A stretch of 64,000 nt of DNA, from NCBI RefSeq assembly GCF_004135205.1, contig NZ_CP035490.1, positions 806,001 to 870,000 on the forward strand, given 5' to 3'. The notes below the pieces were generated by a model. The model did not search any database and was not told where the DNA came from. It saw nothing but the letters and a program-made list of their open reading frames with translations. The DNA comes from Hahella sp. KA22 (lineage in GTDB: Bacteria; Pseudomonadota; Gammaproteobacteria; Pseudomonadales; Oleiphilaceae). Shown here one piece after another: positions 9,573 through 18,690 of the stretch; position 1 is the first letter of the stretch; each line of letters starts with the position of its first letter. The translations under genes were made by a program, and so were the position numbers.

Positions 9573-12554
9573 ATGAAATTAGTTAGATGGCTAGCCTTGA
9601 TTTGCACGATACTGCCGGGGGTCGCGCTGGCCGGGCAACTTAGCATGGCGCGAATCACCCTCAACAGCGGCGATGAATTGAAATCGGCCAAGAAGCTTGG
9701 CCTCGACATCGTCCACTACCACAAACTGAAAAATCTGACCGCAGGCGTGAAAGGGGAATCCTTTACGGTGGAAGCGGTGTTGTCGCCTATTGATAAGGAA
9801 AAGCTGGATAAGGCCGGCATCAAGTGGGAGCCGATGCAGATGACGTCGCAGTTCCGCTCCGCCTTTTCCGCCAGCGGTGAAACCGCTTATCACAGCTTTG
9901 ACGAACCTGAACTGGGTATTGAGGACCGCCTGTACGCCCTGGCGGAGAAATACCCCGCGCTGGTGACGCTGTATAAAATCGGCGAATCCCATCAGGGACG
10001 TCCTTTGATCGTCGCCAAACTTTCCCGTAAGACCTGGTGGGAGCGTTGGTTCGATCGCGGCGGCGACCTGAAGGACGGTTATGGCGTGAGTCATCAACCG
10101 CCTGGTCGTAAAAAGCCTGAGGTATTCTACGTGGCCACGCATCACGCCCGCGAATGGGTGGCGACGCAAATGGCCATGCGTTATATGGACTACCTGACCG
10201 AGAACTACGGCAAGATTGAGCGCATCACCAAGCTGCTGAATCATAACGAGCTGTGGATCATGCCGGTGGCTAACCCGGACGGCTACGAGTACACCTTCAC
10301 CAACGAACGTCTGTGGCGGAAAAACCTGCGCGATAACGATGGCGACGGCCAGATCACGCTGCAGGACGGCGTCGACCTGAACCGTAACTTCGGCGAGCAT
10401 TGGGGCCTGGACGACGAAGGCTCCAGCCCGGTGATGTCCGATCAGACCTATCGCGGACCTTCAGCGGGAAGCGAGCCGGAAACCGTGGCGCTGACCAGCT
10501 TTATTCAAGCCCATGACTTCCGTTTCACCTTGTCTTATCACACCTACAGCAACCTGATTCTGTATCCCTTCGGATGGCAGGTGCAGACGCCCAGCTTCGA
10601 CAATCCTATTTTCGTGGCGCAGGCGGGTACTGACGACAATCCCGCTATCTACGACAGCATTATCGAAGCGGGCTATGATCCCGGCGTGAGCGCCGACCTG
10701 TACACCACCAATGGCGATTTCACTGACTGGTCCTACGGCGCGTTGGGCATTCCCTCCTACACCGTGGAGCTGACTTCCGGGCAGGATAAAGAGGGCAACT
10801 CCTACGGCTTTGAATTTCCAGACGATGAAAAAATGCTGCAGGCGGTTTTCAACGACAACCTGGAATTCGCTCTGACCATCGCGGAAAGCGCGAGAAGACC
10901 GGATAGTCCTGTTTCCGCCGTAGGCATCGAAACAGAGGACGTCTATCACGAGCCGCTGACCACTTCCTGGGGCGCAACTCAGTCTGTGGACATGCTGGCC
11001 AAGCGTCGCATCGGCGACCGCAGCTTCCTGGTTTATCAAGTGGACGGTGGTTCGCCTCAGCTGACTCGCTTCCGCAGAAAGTTCGGCGACCGTTACAACA
11101 CGGAGCAGGGAACTTACTTCAATCGCTATGAGGCGAAGATTCGCGGCCAGGCCGCCGGCAGCACGGTCACCTATTGGATCAAAACCGTCAAAGGCGAAGA
11201 GTTCGGTCCATACAGCTACACCGTAGAAAAAGCCAGCGGCGCCAAAGTGCTGGTGGTGGCGGCGGAGGATTACACTGGCGAATACCCTGTGTATGAGAAC
11301 AACACCGCTCCTAACTACCTCTCTTTCTACACTGACGCCCTGGACGGCGCCGGTTACTCCTACGACGTGTGGGACGTTGACGCCAGAGGCGCCGTGCCGC
11401 CAGCGCGTGAAGTCATGAGCCACTACGACGCGGTGATCTGGTATACCGGCGACGACTTTGTGTCGACCGTTCTGGAAGGCTTCCAGGCGCATGAGCAGAT
11501 GAAGCTGCAGGCGCGTGAATACATCAACTACTGGGACGGCAAAGTCATGGCAACCGGCCAGGGCCTGTCAGAAGCGTCTACTGTCTACGCACAGTTCAAC
11601 GATGACTTCTTCCAGTACTACATGGGCGCCTTCCTGCACCTGGAGACATCCGGTCTGGGCAAAGACGGCAATGCGCTGGACGTAGTAGGGCAGGATGACG
11701 ACCCCATCATGGCGGGTCTGCGTTTCTCCCTGAACGGCGGCGACAGCGCCAACAACCAGCACACTCCTGACAGCTTCCTGGTCACCAGCAGCTTTGTGGA
11801 CGAGTATCACCAGACTCTGGCGGCGACCTATGATCGCCCTGGCGGCGGCTTCAACCCCACTTCCGGCACGCACTATGTGTACAGCCAGCAAGCGGATCAG
11901 AGCTTCAAACGTCTGGGTGGAACCATCGAAGTACCAGCGGATGCGCCGTACATCACCTTCAACATGGCTCATGAAACTGAAGCGGATTGGGACTTCGTGT
12001 TTGTGGAAATCGCCGAGCAGGGCAGCGATAACTGGACCACTCTGCCGGAAGCCAATGGTTTGACCAGTCAGGATACCGGCGAAAGCTGTAAATCCGGCTG
12101 GGTCGACCTGCATCCGACATTGGCCCATTACATGGACGCCAGCTGTAATCCTACTGGAACCACCGGTCAGTGGAACGCCATGAGCGGCAGCAGCGCTGGT
12201 TTCCGCACCATGTTGTTTGACCTGTCCGCCTACGCTGGCAAAACCGTTGAAATCTACATTTCCTATGCCTCCGACTGGGGTACTCAGGGACTGGGCGTTT
12301 TCGTCGACGACGTGAAAGTCGGGGAAAATGACGCAGAAGATTTCGAAGACGGCTTCGGTCTGTGGCAGCCAGGCGCTCCCGATGGCGCGTTCAACATCAA
12401 TAATTGGGATAACATCGAAGGCGCAGGCTTCGTTGACGGTCCCGTCATCCGTGACGAAGACACCATTTATATGGGCTTCGGTCTGGAAGGCGTCGATGGT
12501 TACGAAAACCGCGTTAAGCTGATTGAGCGTTCAATGAGTTACTTCGGTCTGTAA
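9573..12554 (+). CDS. Secreted M14-family zinc carboxypeptidase with long C-terminal region
   Basis: This is an extracellular metallocarboxypeptidase of family M14. I chose the ATG at 9573 because AAGGAAAA sits just upstream and the product then begins with a clean signal peptide (MKLVRWLALICTILPGVALA). The zinc ligands are HAREW (His191, Glu194) and His323 in LSYHTYSN. LNRNFG is the substrate-binding Asn-Arg motif and Glu399 in YTVELTSG is the catalytic base. The 993-residue protein is far longer than a plain M14 enzyme (300-400). After the catalytic domain comes a segment resembling a glutamine-amidotransferase-like fold (AKVLVVAAEDY, DAVIWYTGDDF). A C-terminal beta domain like those of M6 immune-inhibitor-A peptidases follows (FDLSAYAGKTVEIYISY, GVFVDDVKV). 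It probably degrades external protein for nutrition. The C-terminal domain names are less certain than the M14 call. Confidence 0.9.
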   Translation: MKLVRWLALICTILPGVALAGQLSMARITLNSGDELKSAKKLGLDIVHYHKLKNLTAGVKGESFTVEAVLSPIDKEKLDKAGIKWEPMQMTSQFRSAFSASGETAYHSFDEPELGIEDRLYALAEKYPALVTLYKIGESHQGRPLIVAKLSRKTWWERWFDRGGDLKDGYGVSHQPPGRKKPEVFYVATHHAREWVATQMAMRYMDYLTENYGKIERITKLLNHNELWIMPVANPDGYEYTFTNERLWRKNLRDNDGDGQITLQDGVDLNRNFGEHWGLDDEGSSPVMSDQTYRGPSAGSEPETVALTSFIQAHDFRFTLSYHTYSNLILYPFGWQVQTPSFDNPIFVAQAGTDDNPAIYDSIIEAGYDPGVSADLYTTNGDFTDWSYGALGIPSYTVELTSGQDKEGNSYGFEFPDDEKMLQAVFNDNLEFALTIAESARRPDSPVSAVGIETEDVYHEPLTTSWGATQSVDMLAKRRIGDRSFLVYQVDGGSPQLTRFRRKFGDRYNTEQGTYFNRYEAKIRGQAAGSTVTYWIKTVKGEEFGPYSYTVEKASGAKVLVVAAEDYTGEYPVYENNTAPNYLSFYTDALDGAGYSYDVWDVDARGAVPPAREVMSHYDAVIWYTGDDFVSTVLEGFQAHEQMKLQAREYINYWDGKVMATGQGLSEASTVYAQFNDDFFQYYMGAFLHLETSGLGKDGNALDVVGQDDDPIMAGLRFSLNGGDSANNQHTPDSFLVTSSFVDEYHQTLAATYDRPGGGFNPTSGTHYVYSQQADQSFKRLGGTIEVPADAPYITFNMAHETEADWDFVFVEIAEQGSDNWTTLPEANGLTSQDTGESCKSGWVDLHPTLAHYMDASCNPTGTTGQWNAMSGSSAGFRTMLFDLSAYAGKTVEIYISYASDWGTQGLGVFVDDVKVGENDAEDFEDGFGLWQPGAPDGAFNINNWDNIEGAGFVDGPVIRDEDTIYMGFGLEGVDGYENRVKLIERSMSYFGL

Positions 12555-12579
12555 TTTCAGACACTTCCACTTCTAGAGA

Positions 12580-12611
12580 GGGGCGCCCGCATTCGCAGGC
12601 GCCCCTTTTTT
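12580..12611 (+). terminator. Rho-independent terminator of the carboxypeptidase gene
   Basis: The perfect stem GGGGCGCC (12580-12587) / GGCGCCCC (12598-12605) has a 10-base loop and is followed by six T residues (12606-12611). It starts 25 bases after the stop codon. Confidence 0.92.
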
Positions 12612-13000
12612 CTCCCCACTTTCTTGCAGACTTCGACTTTCGTCTATATCCTTCGCCGCCTTTTACGCGCTGCGCCGATTTGGGGCCAAGTTAGTTTTCG
12701 CGCCCTGTTTTCAGGCATGAATGTGATATTTGGCTGCGCGTAAATCATTCAAATTGTGCATTTAAATTGCAAATTGTTGACTAAAAGGTCAATATTTGCC
12801 GGTCATCATTGTCGTTGGCGCGCATATTGCTCTTCTGCTCTCTGTCAATAAATACACACAGCGCGGGGAGACGACTGCATATGTGGGGCGATGGGTCGGA
12901 AAAGTCCGGCTGCGTCGCAGGGGGCGGCAGCTTTCCCCGCGCGGTGATGTATTTGCAGGAAAACAATCAAAACAAAGCAAACACAGAAGTAGGAGTATTC
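12612..13000 (+). promoter_or_regulatory. Long leader/promoter region of the Tsx gene
   Basis: These 389 bases carry no supported gene. An AT-rich part at 12740-12800 includes TTGAC-TAAAAG-GTCAA (12777-12792), a symmetric site suitable for a dimeric regulator. A CRP-like half site TGTGA lies at 12722-12726. E. coli tsx is controlled by CRP-CytR and DeoR, so operators are expected here, but no full CRP consensus is visible. The segment 12885-12950 is GC-rich and can fold, but I see no known riboswitch core in it. Confidence 0.45.
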
Positions 13001-13858
13001 ATGACTCTCAAGAAACAGTCGGCCCTGGCCGCAGCAAGCGGCGCGTTGGTCGCCGGTCTGCTTTTTTCTTCAGCTGCGAGTGCTGTAGAAGTTCCGGAAG
13101 ATATTCACGCCGCGGACTATCATTGGATGAACTGGCATCTGTATCGAGGGATTGATCAACGTGGCGGACCTTACAAGTTCGACGACACCTATTTCGAAAT
13201 CGAGTTCGGCGGCCGTTCCGGCGCTTTGGACTTTTTCGGCTACGTGGATTTTCTGGATATTTTAGGCGACTCAGGCAATTCCGATAAAAATCGCGGCGAT
13301 AACTTCTTCGCGGATATCGAGCCCCGTCTTTCCATCGACTACCTGACCGGAACGGATCTGTCTGTCGGCCCGGTTAAAGAATGGTATTTCGCCTTTGACC
13401 TATTGATGGCCGATGCAGGCGAATTTGGCGGCCTGCAGGTATTGTGGTCGGGTATCGGCACAGATACGGAGCTACCCTGGTTGGGTAAAACCGGCATTGC
13501 TGTCTACGCTCGTTATGTGGGTGAGAACTATGGCGCCAAGAATGAAGGCAGTTGGGACGGCTATGTCGCCCACATCAACTGGTTCAAGCCTTTTTACCAC
13601 ATCGGCGATGATTTCATTGCGTTCCAGGGATATACAGATTACGAGTTCGCCTCTGATCTGGGCGATGAACCGGGCCGTTCCTCCGACTCATTACAGTCCT
13701 ACCTGGGCATCTGGTACCATTCCAAGCAATGGGCGGTCGGATATGGCGCCAAGGTATACCGCAACATGACTCAGTTCGAGGATGGTGCAGAAGGGTTTAA
13801 TGGGCCGCAGGATACCACCGGCGTTGGCCATTACTTCAACCTGACCTACAAAATCTAG
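13001..13858 (+). CDS. tsx: Nucleoside-specific outer-membrane channel, Tsx family
   Basis: Tsx proteins are 12-stranded outer-membrane channels for nucleosides. The ATG at 13001 is preceded by AGGAG five bases away and gives a 285-residue protein with a signal peptide ending at SAASA. The match to Tsx is clear in DIEPRLSIDYLTGTDLS, GPVKEWYFAFD, NYGAKNEGSWDGY and FASDLGDE, which parallel conserved stretches of E. coli Tsx. The length is also the usual one (about 290). It stands alone between a 389-base upstream region and a strong terminator. The substrate may differ from that of E. coli Tsx, because the family also includes channels of unknown specificity. Confidence 0.9.
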   Translation: MTLKKQSALAAASGALVAGLLFSSAASAVEVPEDIHAADYHWMNWHLYRGIDQRGGPYKFDDTYFEIEFGGRSGALDFFGYVDFLDILGDSGNSDKNRGDNFFADIEPRLSIDYLTGTDLSVGPVKEWYFAFDLLMADAGEFGGLQVLWSGIGTDTELPWLGKTGIAVYARYVGENYGAKNEGSWDGYVAHINWFKPFYHIGDDFIAFQGYTDYEFASDLGDEPGRSSDSLQSYLGIWYHSKQWAVGYGAKVYRNMTQFEDGAEGFNGPQDTTGVGHYFNLTYKI

Positions 13859-13896
13859 CCGCCGTCTACGCACCGTGTTACGCGGCGCGGAATTTC

Positions 13897-13954
13897 GGAG
13901 ACGAATCCGAACGACCTGAAGACGCAACGACGTCTTGGGATTCGTCTCCTTTTT
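13897..13954 (+). terminator. Rho-independent terminator after the Tsx gene
   Basis: The 12-base perfect inverted repeat GGAGACGAATCC (13897-13908) / GGATTCGTCTCC (13938-13949) is followed by five T residues. The 29-base loop is long, but the stem is perfect and well placed 39 bases after the stop. Confidence 0.85.
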
Positions 13955-13986
13955 CAGGCAGGGAAATGACTTCAGGAAAGGGAACA

Positions 13987-14475
13987 ATGCAGACAGTCTC
14001 CACTTACTATTTAGAAATGACTTCTCCGTCAGACTTACGGGCGAAAAGCCCGGTGGGAGAGTTGCAGATCATGGAATGCGCAATCCGGCAGTTTGAGTAC
14101 AGCCGCTTTCTCTACACGTTGGTAGGCGGCGCCTGGGGATGGACCGACAAGTTGTCCTGGAGCGATGATCAGTGGCGGGATTATGCGGAGAACGAAAATC
14201 TGCGCACCTGGGTGGCTTACGTCAAAGGCTCACCGGCGGGTTACTTTGAACTGCAGAAACAGCCTGAACGACAAGTGGAAATTTCCTACTTCGGACTGGC
14301 CCCCAGATTTATTGGTCAAGGGCTCGGCGGCTATCTGCTCACCCAATGCATTCGCGAAGCGTGGAACTGGGGAGCAGAGCGGGTGTGGGTGCACACCTGT
14401 ACGCTGGACCATCCTGGCGCGTTGGCCAACTATCAGGCCCGCGGCATGCGTTTGTACCTGACGGAGACCGACTGA
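13987..14475 (+). CDS. GNAT-family N-acetyltransferase
   Basis: The 162-residue product has the GNAT acetyl-CoA-binding signature: a beta-4 strand (EISYFGLAP) running into the pyrophosphate loop IGQGLGGYLL, then ANYQARGM near the C-terminus where GNAT enzymes carry the conserved Tyr. The ATG at 13987 is preferred over the one at 13966, since AGGAAAGGGA lies at the right distance before it. The substrate cannot be told from sequence. It follows the Tsx terminator and precedes the GTPase gene by about 105 bases, so it is probably a single-gene unit. Confidence 0.82.
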   Translation: MQTVSTYYLEMTSPSDLRAKSPVGELQIMECAIRQFEYSRFLYTLVGGAWGWTDKLSWSDDQWRDYAENENLRTWVAYVKGSPAGYFELQKQPERQVEISYFGLAPRFIGQGLGGYLLTQCIREAWNWGAERVWVHTCTLDHPGALANYQARGMRLYLTETD

Positions 14476-14582
14476 AGCGTCTGCGAATCCCCGCCATTAA
14501 GTTCAGGCGCCTCTGAGGAAGTCTTCTATACTGAGGGGATAGGACTATCCCAGCCGGAGAAGTCTTGCCGGGAAGGAGCATT

Positions 14583-15233
14583 ATGGCGGAGCTGGATGAA
14601 CAGACGAATCGACTGACCTTAAAGCTGGTCTATTATGGCCCTGCGCTGAGTGGGAAAACCACGAATCTGGGCGCGCTGCACGAATTGTCTTCGCCGGAAC
14701 TGAAAGGCGAGATGATGGTGCTGGAGACGCAAAAAGACCGCACGCTGTTTTTTGATCTGTTCCCGCTGGGATTCGAAGCGCCCAGCGGCCTGTTGATTCA
14801 ACTCAAGCTCTACACTGTTCCGGGACAGGTGCAGCATGACAGCACCCGCAAAGCGGTTTTATCCCGCGCAGACGGCGTCGCCTTTATCGCGGATTCCCAG
14901 CATAACCAAAGCCATACCAACCTTGAGGCGTTTGAGAATCTCGCCGCCAACGCCGGTCGCGTGGGCATCGACTTCGAACGCCTGCCACTGGTGGTGCAAT
15001 TCAATAAGCGCGACCTGAAAAATATCCTGAGCGAGCAAGAAATTCGCGAGCGCTGGGAGCCCAGTCCCTGGTGGCCGGTGGTGTTCGCCAGCGCGTTGCA
15101 GAATCAAGGGGTGTTGGAGACGCTGGAGCTGTTGCTGCAGCGGGTATACCCGGAGCTGGATGAAGAATTCAAGCTGGGCTCTGCGCATCAGTTGAGCCGG
15201 GAGGCGTTTGTCGCCGGCTTGTTGGGAAAATGA
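14583..15233 (+). CDS. MglA-like small Ras-type GTPase
   Basis: This is a 216-residue single-domain GTPase of the bacterial MglA/Arf-like group. G1 is GPALSGKT (residues 19-26, Lys25), the G3-equivalent is TVPGQVQHD, and G4 is NKRD in VVQFNKRDL. MglA-type proteins act as polarity switches, for example controlling type IV pilus ATPases in Myxococcus, and are turned off by roadblock-domain MglB. I chose the ATG at 14583, which has AGGAG four bases upstream, over the one at 14565. The gene is followed at 24 bases by a histidine kinase and then by a receiver-ATPase fusion, so an output on a pilus or secretion motor is a reasonable inference. No roadblock partner is present in the window. Confidence 0.88.
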   Translation: MAELDEQTNRLTLKLVYYGPALSGKTTNLGALHELSSPELKGEMMVLETQKDRTLFFDLFPLGFEAPSGLLIQLKLYTVPGQVQHDSTRKAVLSRADGVAFIADSQHNQSHTNLEAFENLAANAGRVGIDFERLPLVVQFNKRDLKNILSEQEIRERWEPSPWWPVVFASALQNQGVLETLELLLQRVYPELDEEFKLGSAHQLSREAFVAGLLGK

Positions 15234-15257
15234 CAGGATCAGAGGGGCGCTATCGTC

Positions 15258-16445
15258 GTGAATGACATTGATCCAGAGTTCACGCTTGCCGATCTATTGA
15301 CGCCGAGAGACATTGAGTCGCTGCAAAATCGATTACCGCCGCTGTTGGAAACCTCCGCCTGTATCGTCCCTGTCCAGGACAAACCGGATGCTGACGCCTG
15401 GCCTATCCGCTATCAGATTCGTACGGTCGCCTACTTAGTCGCCTCAGCCCCCAAAGAAAAAGCGGAAGCCGCCTGCAAGTTGCTGGAAGCCATACTGCAT
15501 CAGGCCGCCCGTTATCGGCTGGCGGCTTCCCTGCATCATCATGTGGTGGAGCAGGACTATGAGGAACTGCAGCTAAAGCATCAGGCTCTGCAGGAGTCGG
15601 AAGCGCGGTATCGGGAACTGGCGGAGCAGCTTGAGCGCAGGGTGGAGGAGCAGGTGGCGCAGATCGAGCTGCGTCGCAAGCAGGTTTACGAAGCGGAGAA
15701 ACTGAGCGCATTGGGGCAGCTCGGCGCCGGCGTCGCTCATGAGATTAATAATCCCCTCGGGTTTATTCAGTCTAACCTGAACTCAGGTAAAGGCTACCTT
15801 CAGGATATCAGCGATGCGCTGACGGAAATGTCGCGCGGCCACGATGTGAAGGCGATTTTCAGTCGCTATGAACTGGACTTTGTCATCAAGGATCTGCATA
15901 TCCTGATGGGCGACACTCTGGATGGCGTGGCGCGGGTCGCGAAAATCGTCAAGGATCTGAAAGGTTTCGCCGGCACGGATGGCGGCTCCAGACAGAAAGT
16001 GGCCATGGAAGAGCTGATGGAGAGCGTCTGCAATCTCGCCAAGCCGCTTATGGGCGGCCACATTCGTCTGCGCAAGGAATATGAGCCGACGCCGCCGGTG
16101 TGGGTGGACTATTCGGCGTTCTGCCAGGCGGTGTACGCCATCATGCTGAATGCGGTGCAGGCCATTGGCGAACGCGGTGAAGTGCTGGTGCAGTGTGGAC
16201 TTGGCGCAAACGGGGTGCGCATTGTGATTGAAGACACCGGCTGCGGCATGGACACGGAGACTCAAAACCGTATTTTCGAACCGTTTTTCACCACCAAACC
16301 GGTGGGCTCCGGCACTGGACTGGGCATGACCTTATGCCGGGACATTATCCGCGCTCATGGCGGCGAGATTCAGGTCGCCAGCGAACCGGGCAAGGGCAGC
16401 CGTTTTTGCATTGAGCTGCCGGTGACGGAGGAAGCTTCCGGATAA
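15258..16445 (+). CDS. Soluble sensor histidine kinase
   Basis: This 395-residue kinase has no transmembrane segment. The N-terminal 110 residues are unassigned and are followed by a coiled coil (about 110-150, rich in E, Q and R). The HisKA H-box is GAGVAHEINNPLGF with His161. The HATPase domain has N-box MLNAVQAIGERG, G1 IEDTGCGM, F-box FEPFFTTKP and G2 GSGTGLGMTLC. Translation starts at GTG 15258, with an AGAGGGG sequence 10 bases upstream. It is the only kinase near the receiver-ATPase fusion, whose gene begins 8 bases after its stop, so the two are likely a cognate pair. The signal sensed is unknown. Confidence 0.9.
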   Translation: MNDIDPEFTLADLLTPRDIESLQNRLPPLLETSACIVPVQDKPDADAWPIRYQIRTVAYLVASAPKEKAEAACKLLEAILHQAARYRLAASLHHHVVEQDYEELQLKHQALQESEARYRELAEQLERRVEEQVAQIELRRKQVYEAEKLSALGQLGAGVAHEINNPLGFIQSNLNSGKGYLQDISDALTEMSRGHDVKAIFSRYELDFVIKDLHILMGDTLDGVARVAKIVKDLKGFAGTDGGSRQKVAMEELMESVCNLAKPLMGGHIRLRKEYEPTPPVWVDYSAFCQAVYAIMLNAVQAIGERGEVLVQCGLGANGVRIVIEDTGCGMDTETQNRIFEPFFTTKPVGSGTGLGMTLCRDIIRAHGGEIQVASEPGKGSRFCIELPVTEEASG

Positions 16446-16452
16446 TTCATCT

Positions 16453-18690
16453 ATGTCGAAATTCGCTTCTCTATTCGTCAATAACTCTGCTTCCGATCAG
16501 GATGAGGATAAAGCCAAGCCCAAAGTGTCATACAGCGTTTTGCTGGTGGATGATGAGCCTGCCGTACTGAATGCATTGAGCCGGGTTTTTCGTAAGGAGA
16601 GCTATGACATTCTCACCGCCAAAAATGCGATGGAAGCCCTGGAGATCATCAACCAGCGCCGTATTCATTTATTGATTTCCGACTACATGATGCCGGGAAT
16701 GACGGGAGCGGATCTTCTGCGCAAGGTGAAGGAACAATCTCCTGACACCATCCGCATCATGCTGACCGGACAGGCGGACACGACTGCGGTGATGGCCGCC
16801 ATCAACGAGGGCGCGGTCTATCGCTTTATTCTCAAGCCCTGGAATGACGATGATTTGCGCGTCACCGTCGCTCTGGCGCTGGAACAGTATGATCTCATTC
16901 AAAAGAACAAAGAGCTTGAGAAGACCAACGCCAAACAGCAAAAAGATCTGCAGGCGTTCAGCAAGCTGGCGCAGCAAAACCGCAGCCAGCTGGCGATCAT
17001 GCTGCACAAGCATAACCTGCTGAACAAGCAGCAGGTGCAGGAGGTGTTCAAGCTGCAGCAAAGCCGTAAGGAGACGGTGATCAAACTGCTGCTGGAAAAG
17101 CAATGGATTGAGGAACGCAAGCTGGTGCAGCTCCTGAAGAAGGAAATGTTCTTTGAAGAGGTGGCGCTGGCGGAGTTTCAGGTCGAGCCGGCGACCTTGT
17201 CGCTGATTCCCATGTCGCTATGTCAGAAGCAACTTATCATCCCTCTCCGGGTCAGCGGCAAGCGCCTGTTATTGGCCATGGCGGACCCCCTCAACGTGGA
17301 GCTGATCGATGAACTGGGTTTTACCACGGGCATGCAGATTGACCCGGTAGTCGCCACGGTCAGCGCAATGGAAATGAAACTATCCGAGCTGTTTACGGAA
17401 GAGGAAACCTCCATTAAAGAGCTGGAAAGCGTGGTGATGGGGGTTGATCCTTTCGAAGGCATCGAAGTGGTCATCGAAGATGATGACGACGATTCTTTGG
17501 AAGATCTGCTCAGTCAAACCGAACAGCCGCCAGCGGTGCGCCTGGTCAATGCGATTATCATTGAGGCGTTGCGCCTGGGCGCCAGCGATATCCATATCCA
17601 TCCCCGCACCAATCAGGTCATTGTGCGTTATCGCATAGACGGCGTGCTGGAGGACAAGATCCGTATTCCGCACAACATGCACATGTCCCTGGTCTCCCGC
17701 ATTAAGGTCATGTCCGAGCTGGATATCACTGAACGCCGCCGTCCCCAGGATGGGCGCATTACGGTGAAAACGCCGATGCGGGTGGTGGATTTGCGCATTT
17801 CCACCCTACCCACGTTGAACGGGGAAAAAGTGGTAATGCGGGTGCTGGAGCGTAATTCCTCCGTGAAAAACCTGACCCACCTGGGACTGTCGGAACTCAA
17901 CGCCAAACGCATGGAAGCCGCCATCAACAAACCCCAGGGCATGATTCTCGCCACGGGGCCCACCGGCAGCGGCAAAAGCACGTCGCTCTATGCGCTGCTG
18001 CAGCATAACGCCACGACGGAGAAGAATTACGTCACCATCGAAGACCCAGTGGAGTTTTATCTGGATATGGCCGGGCAGGTATCAGTGCGGGAGAAAATCG
18101 GCCTGAGTTTCGCCTCCATTTTGCGCGCTATTTTACGGCAGGACCCGGATATTATTCTGCTGGGAGAGATTCGTGACTTCGAGACGGCGGAAGTCGCACT
18201 GCATGCGGCGCTGACCGGGCACCTGGTGTTCTCCACCCTGCACACCAATTCCTCTATCGGCACCATCGCCCGTTTGCTGGACCTGGGCATCAAACCTTTC
18301 GTCGCGGCGCAGGCGTTGGAATGTATCATCGCTCAACGGTTAGTGCGGCGTATCTGCGACCATTGCCGTGAAGAAGTCACTCCCAATGAAGAGGAGATTT
18401 ACCTGCTGGGCCCGCTGTTCGATGACCCCCACCTGAAAACCTATCGTGGCCGCGGCTGCCACAAATGCAACCACGGCTATAAAGGCCGCATCGGCCTGTA
18501 TGAAGTCCTCACCATGACAGAAGAACTGCGCCACCACATCGCCGGCGGCGCCTCCAGTAAAGAACTCCACGATATCGCCGTCGCCAACGGTCTGGTCACC
18601 CTCGTCGACGACGCCAAATCCCGCGTCCACAACGGCCTCACCACCACCTACGAAGTCCTGCGGGTACTGGGAACGCAGATTGAAGTGTAA
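16453..18690 (+). CDS. Response-regulator receiver fused to a GspE/PilB-type ATPase
   Basis: Domain order in 745 residues: CheY-like receiver (about 28-145) with DDE at 33-35, phospho-acceptor Asp77, Thr105 and Lys128; a Q/K-rich coiled linker (about 145-185); a GspE/MshE N-terminal domain (about 185-330); and a type II secretion/type IV pilus ATPase. The ATPase has Walker A GPTGSGKST (Lys508), DPDIILLGEIRD (Asp564-Asp575, Walker B), LTGHLVFSTLHTN, and a zinc tetracysteine (Cys635, Cys638, Cys669, Cys672). All catalytic residues are present, so it should be an active hexameric motor gated by phosphorylation. Ordinary GspE/PilB proteins lack a receiver. No other secretin or pilus gene is nearby. 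MshE-type N-domains can bind c-di-GMP, but I could not confirm the full motif. Confidence 0.93.
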   Translation: MSKFASLFVNNSASDQDEDKAKPKVSYSVLLVDDEPAVLNALSRVFRKESYDILTAKNAMEALEIINQRRIHLLISDYMMPGMTGADLLRKVKEQSPDTIRIMLTGQADTTAVMAAINEGAVYRFILKPWNDDDLRVTVALALEQYDLIQKNKELEKTNAKQQKDLQAFSKLAQQNRSQLAIMLHKHNLLNKQQVQEVFKLQQSRKETVIKLLLEKQWIEERKLVQLLKKEMFFEEVALAEFQVEPATLSLIPMSLCQKQLIIPLRVSGKRLLLAMADPLNVELIDELGFTTGMQIDPVVATVSAMEMKLSELFTEEETSIKELESVVMGVDPFEGIEVVIEDDDDDSLEDLLSQTEQPPAVRLVNAIIIEALRLGASDIHIHPRTNQVIVRYRIDGVLEDKIRIPHNMHMSLVSRIKVMSELDITERRRPQDGRITVKTPMRVVDLRISTLPTLNGEKVVMRVLERNSSVKNLTHLGLSELNAKRMEAAINKPQGMILATGPTGSGKSTSLYALLQHNATTEKNYVTIEDPVEFYLDMAGQVSVREKIGLSFASILRAILRQDPDIILLGEIRDFETAEVALHAALTGHLVFSTLHTNSSIGTIARLLDLGIKPFVAAQALECIIAQRLVRRICDHCREEVTPNEEEIYLLGPLFDDPHLKTYRGRGCHKCNHGYKGRIGLYEVLTMTEELRHHIAGGASSKELHDIAVANGLVTLVDDAKSRVHNGLTTTYEVLRVLGTQIEV

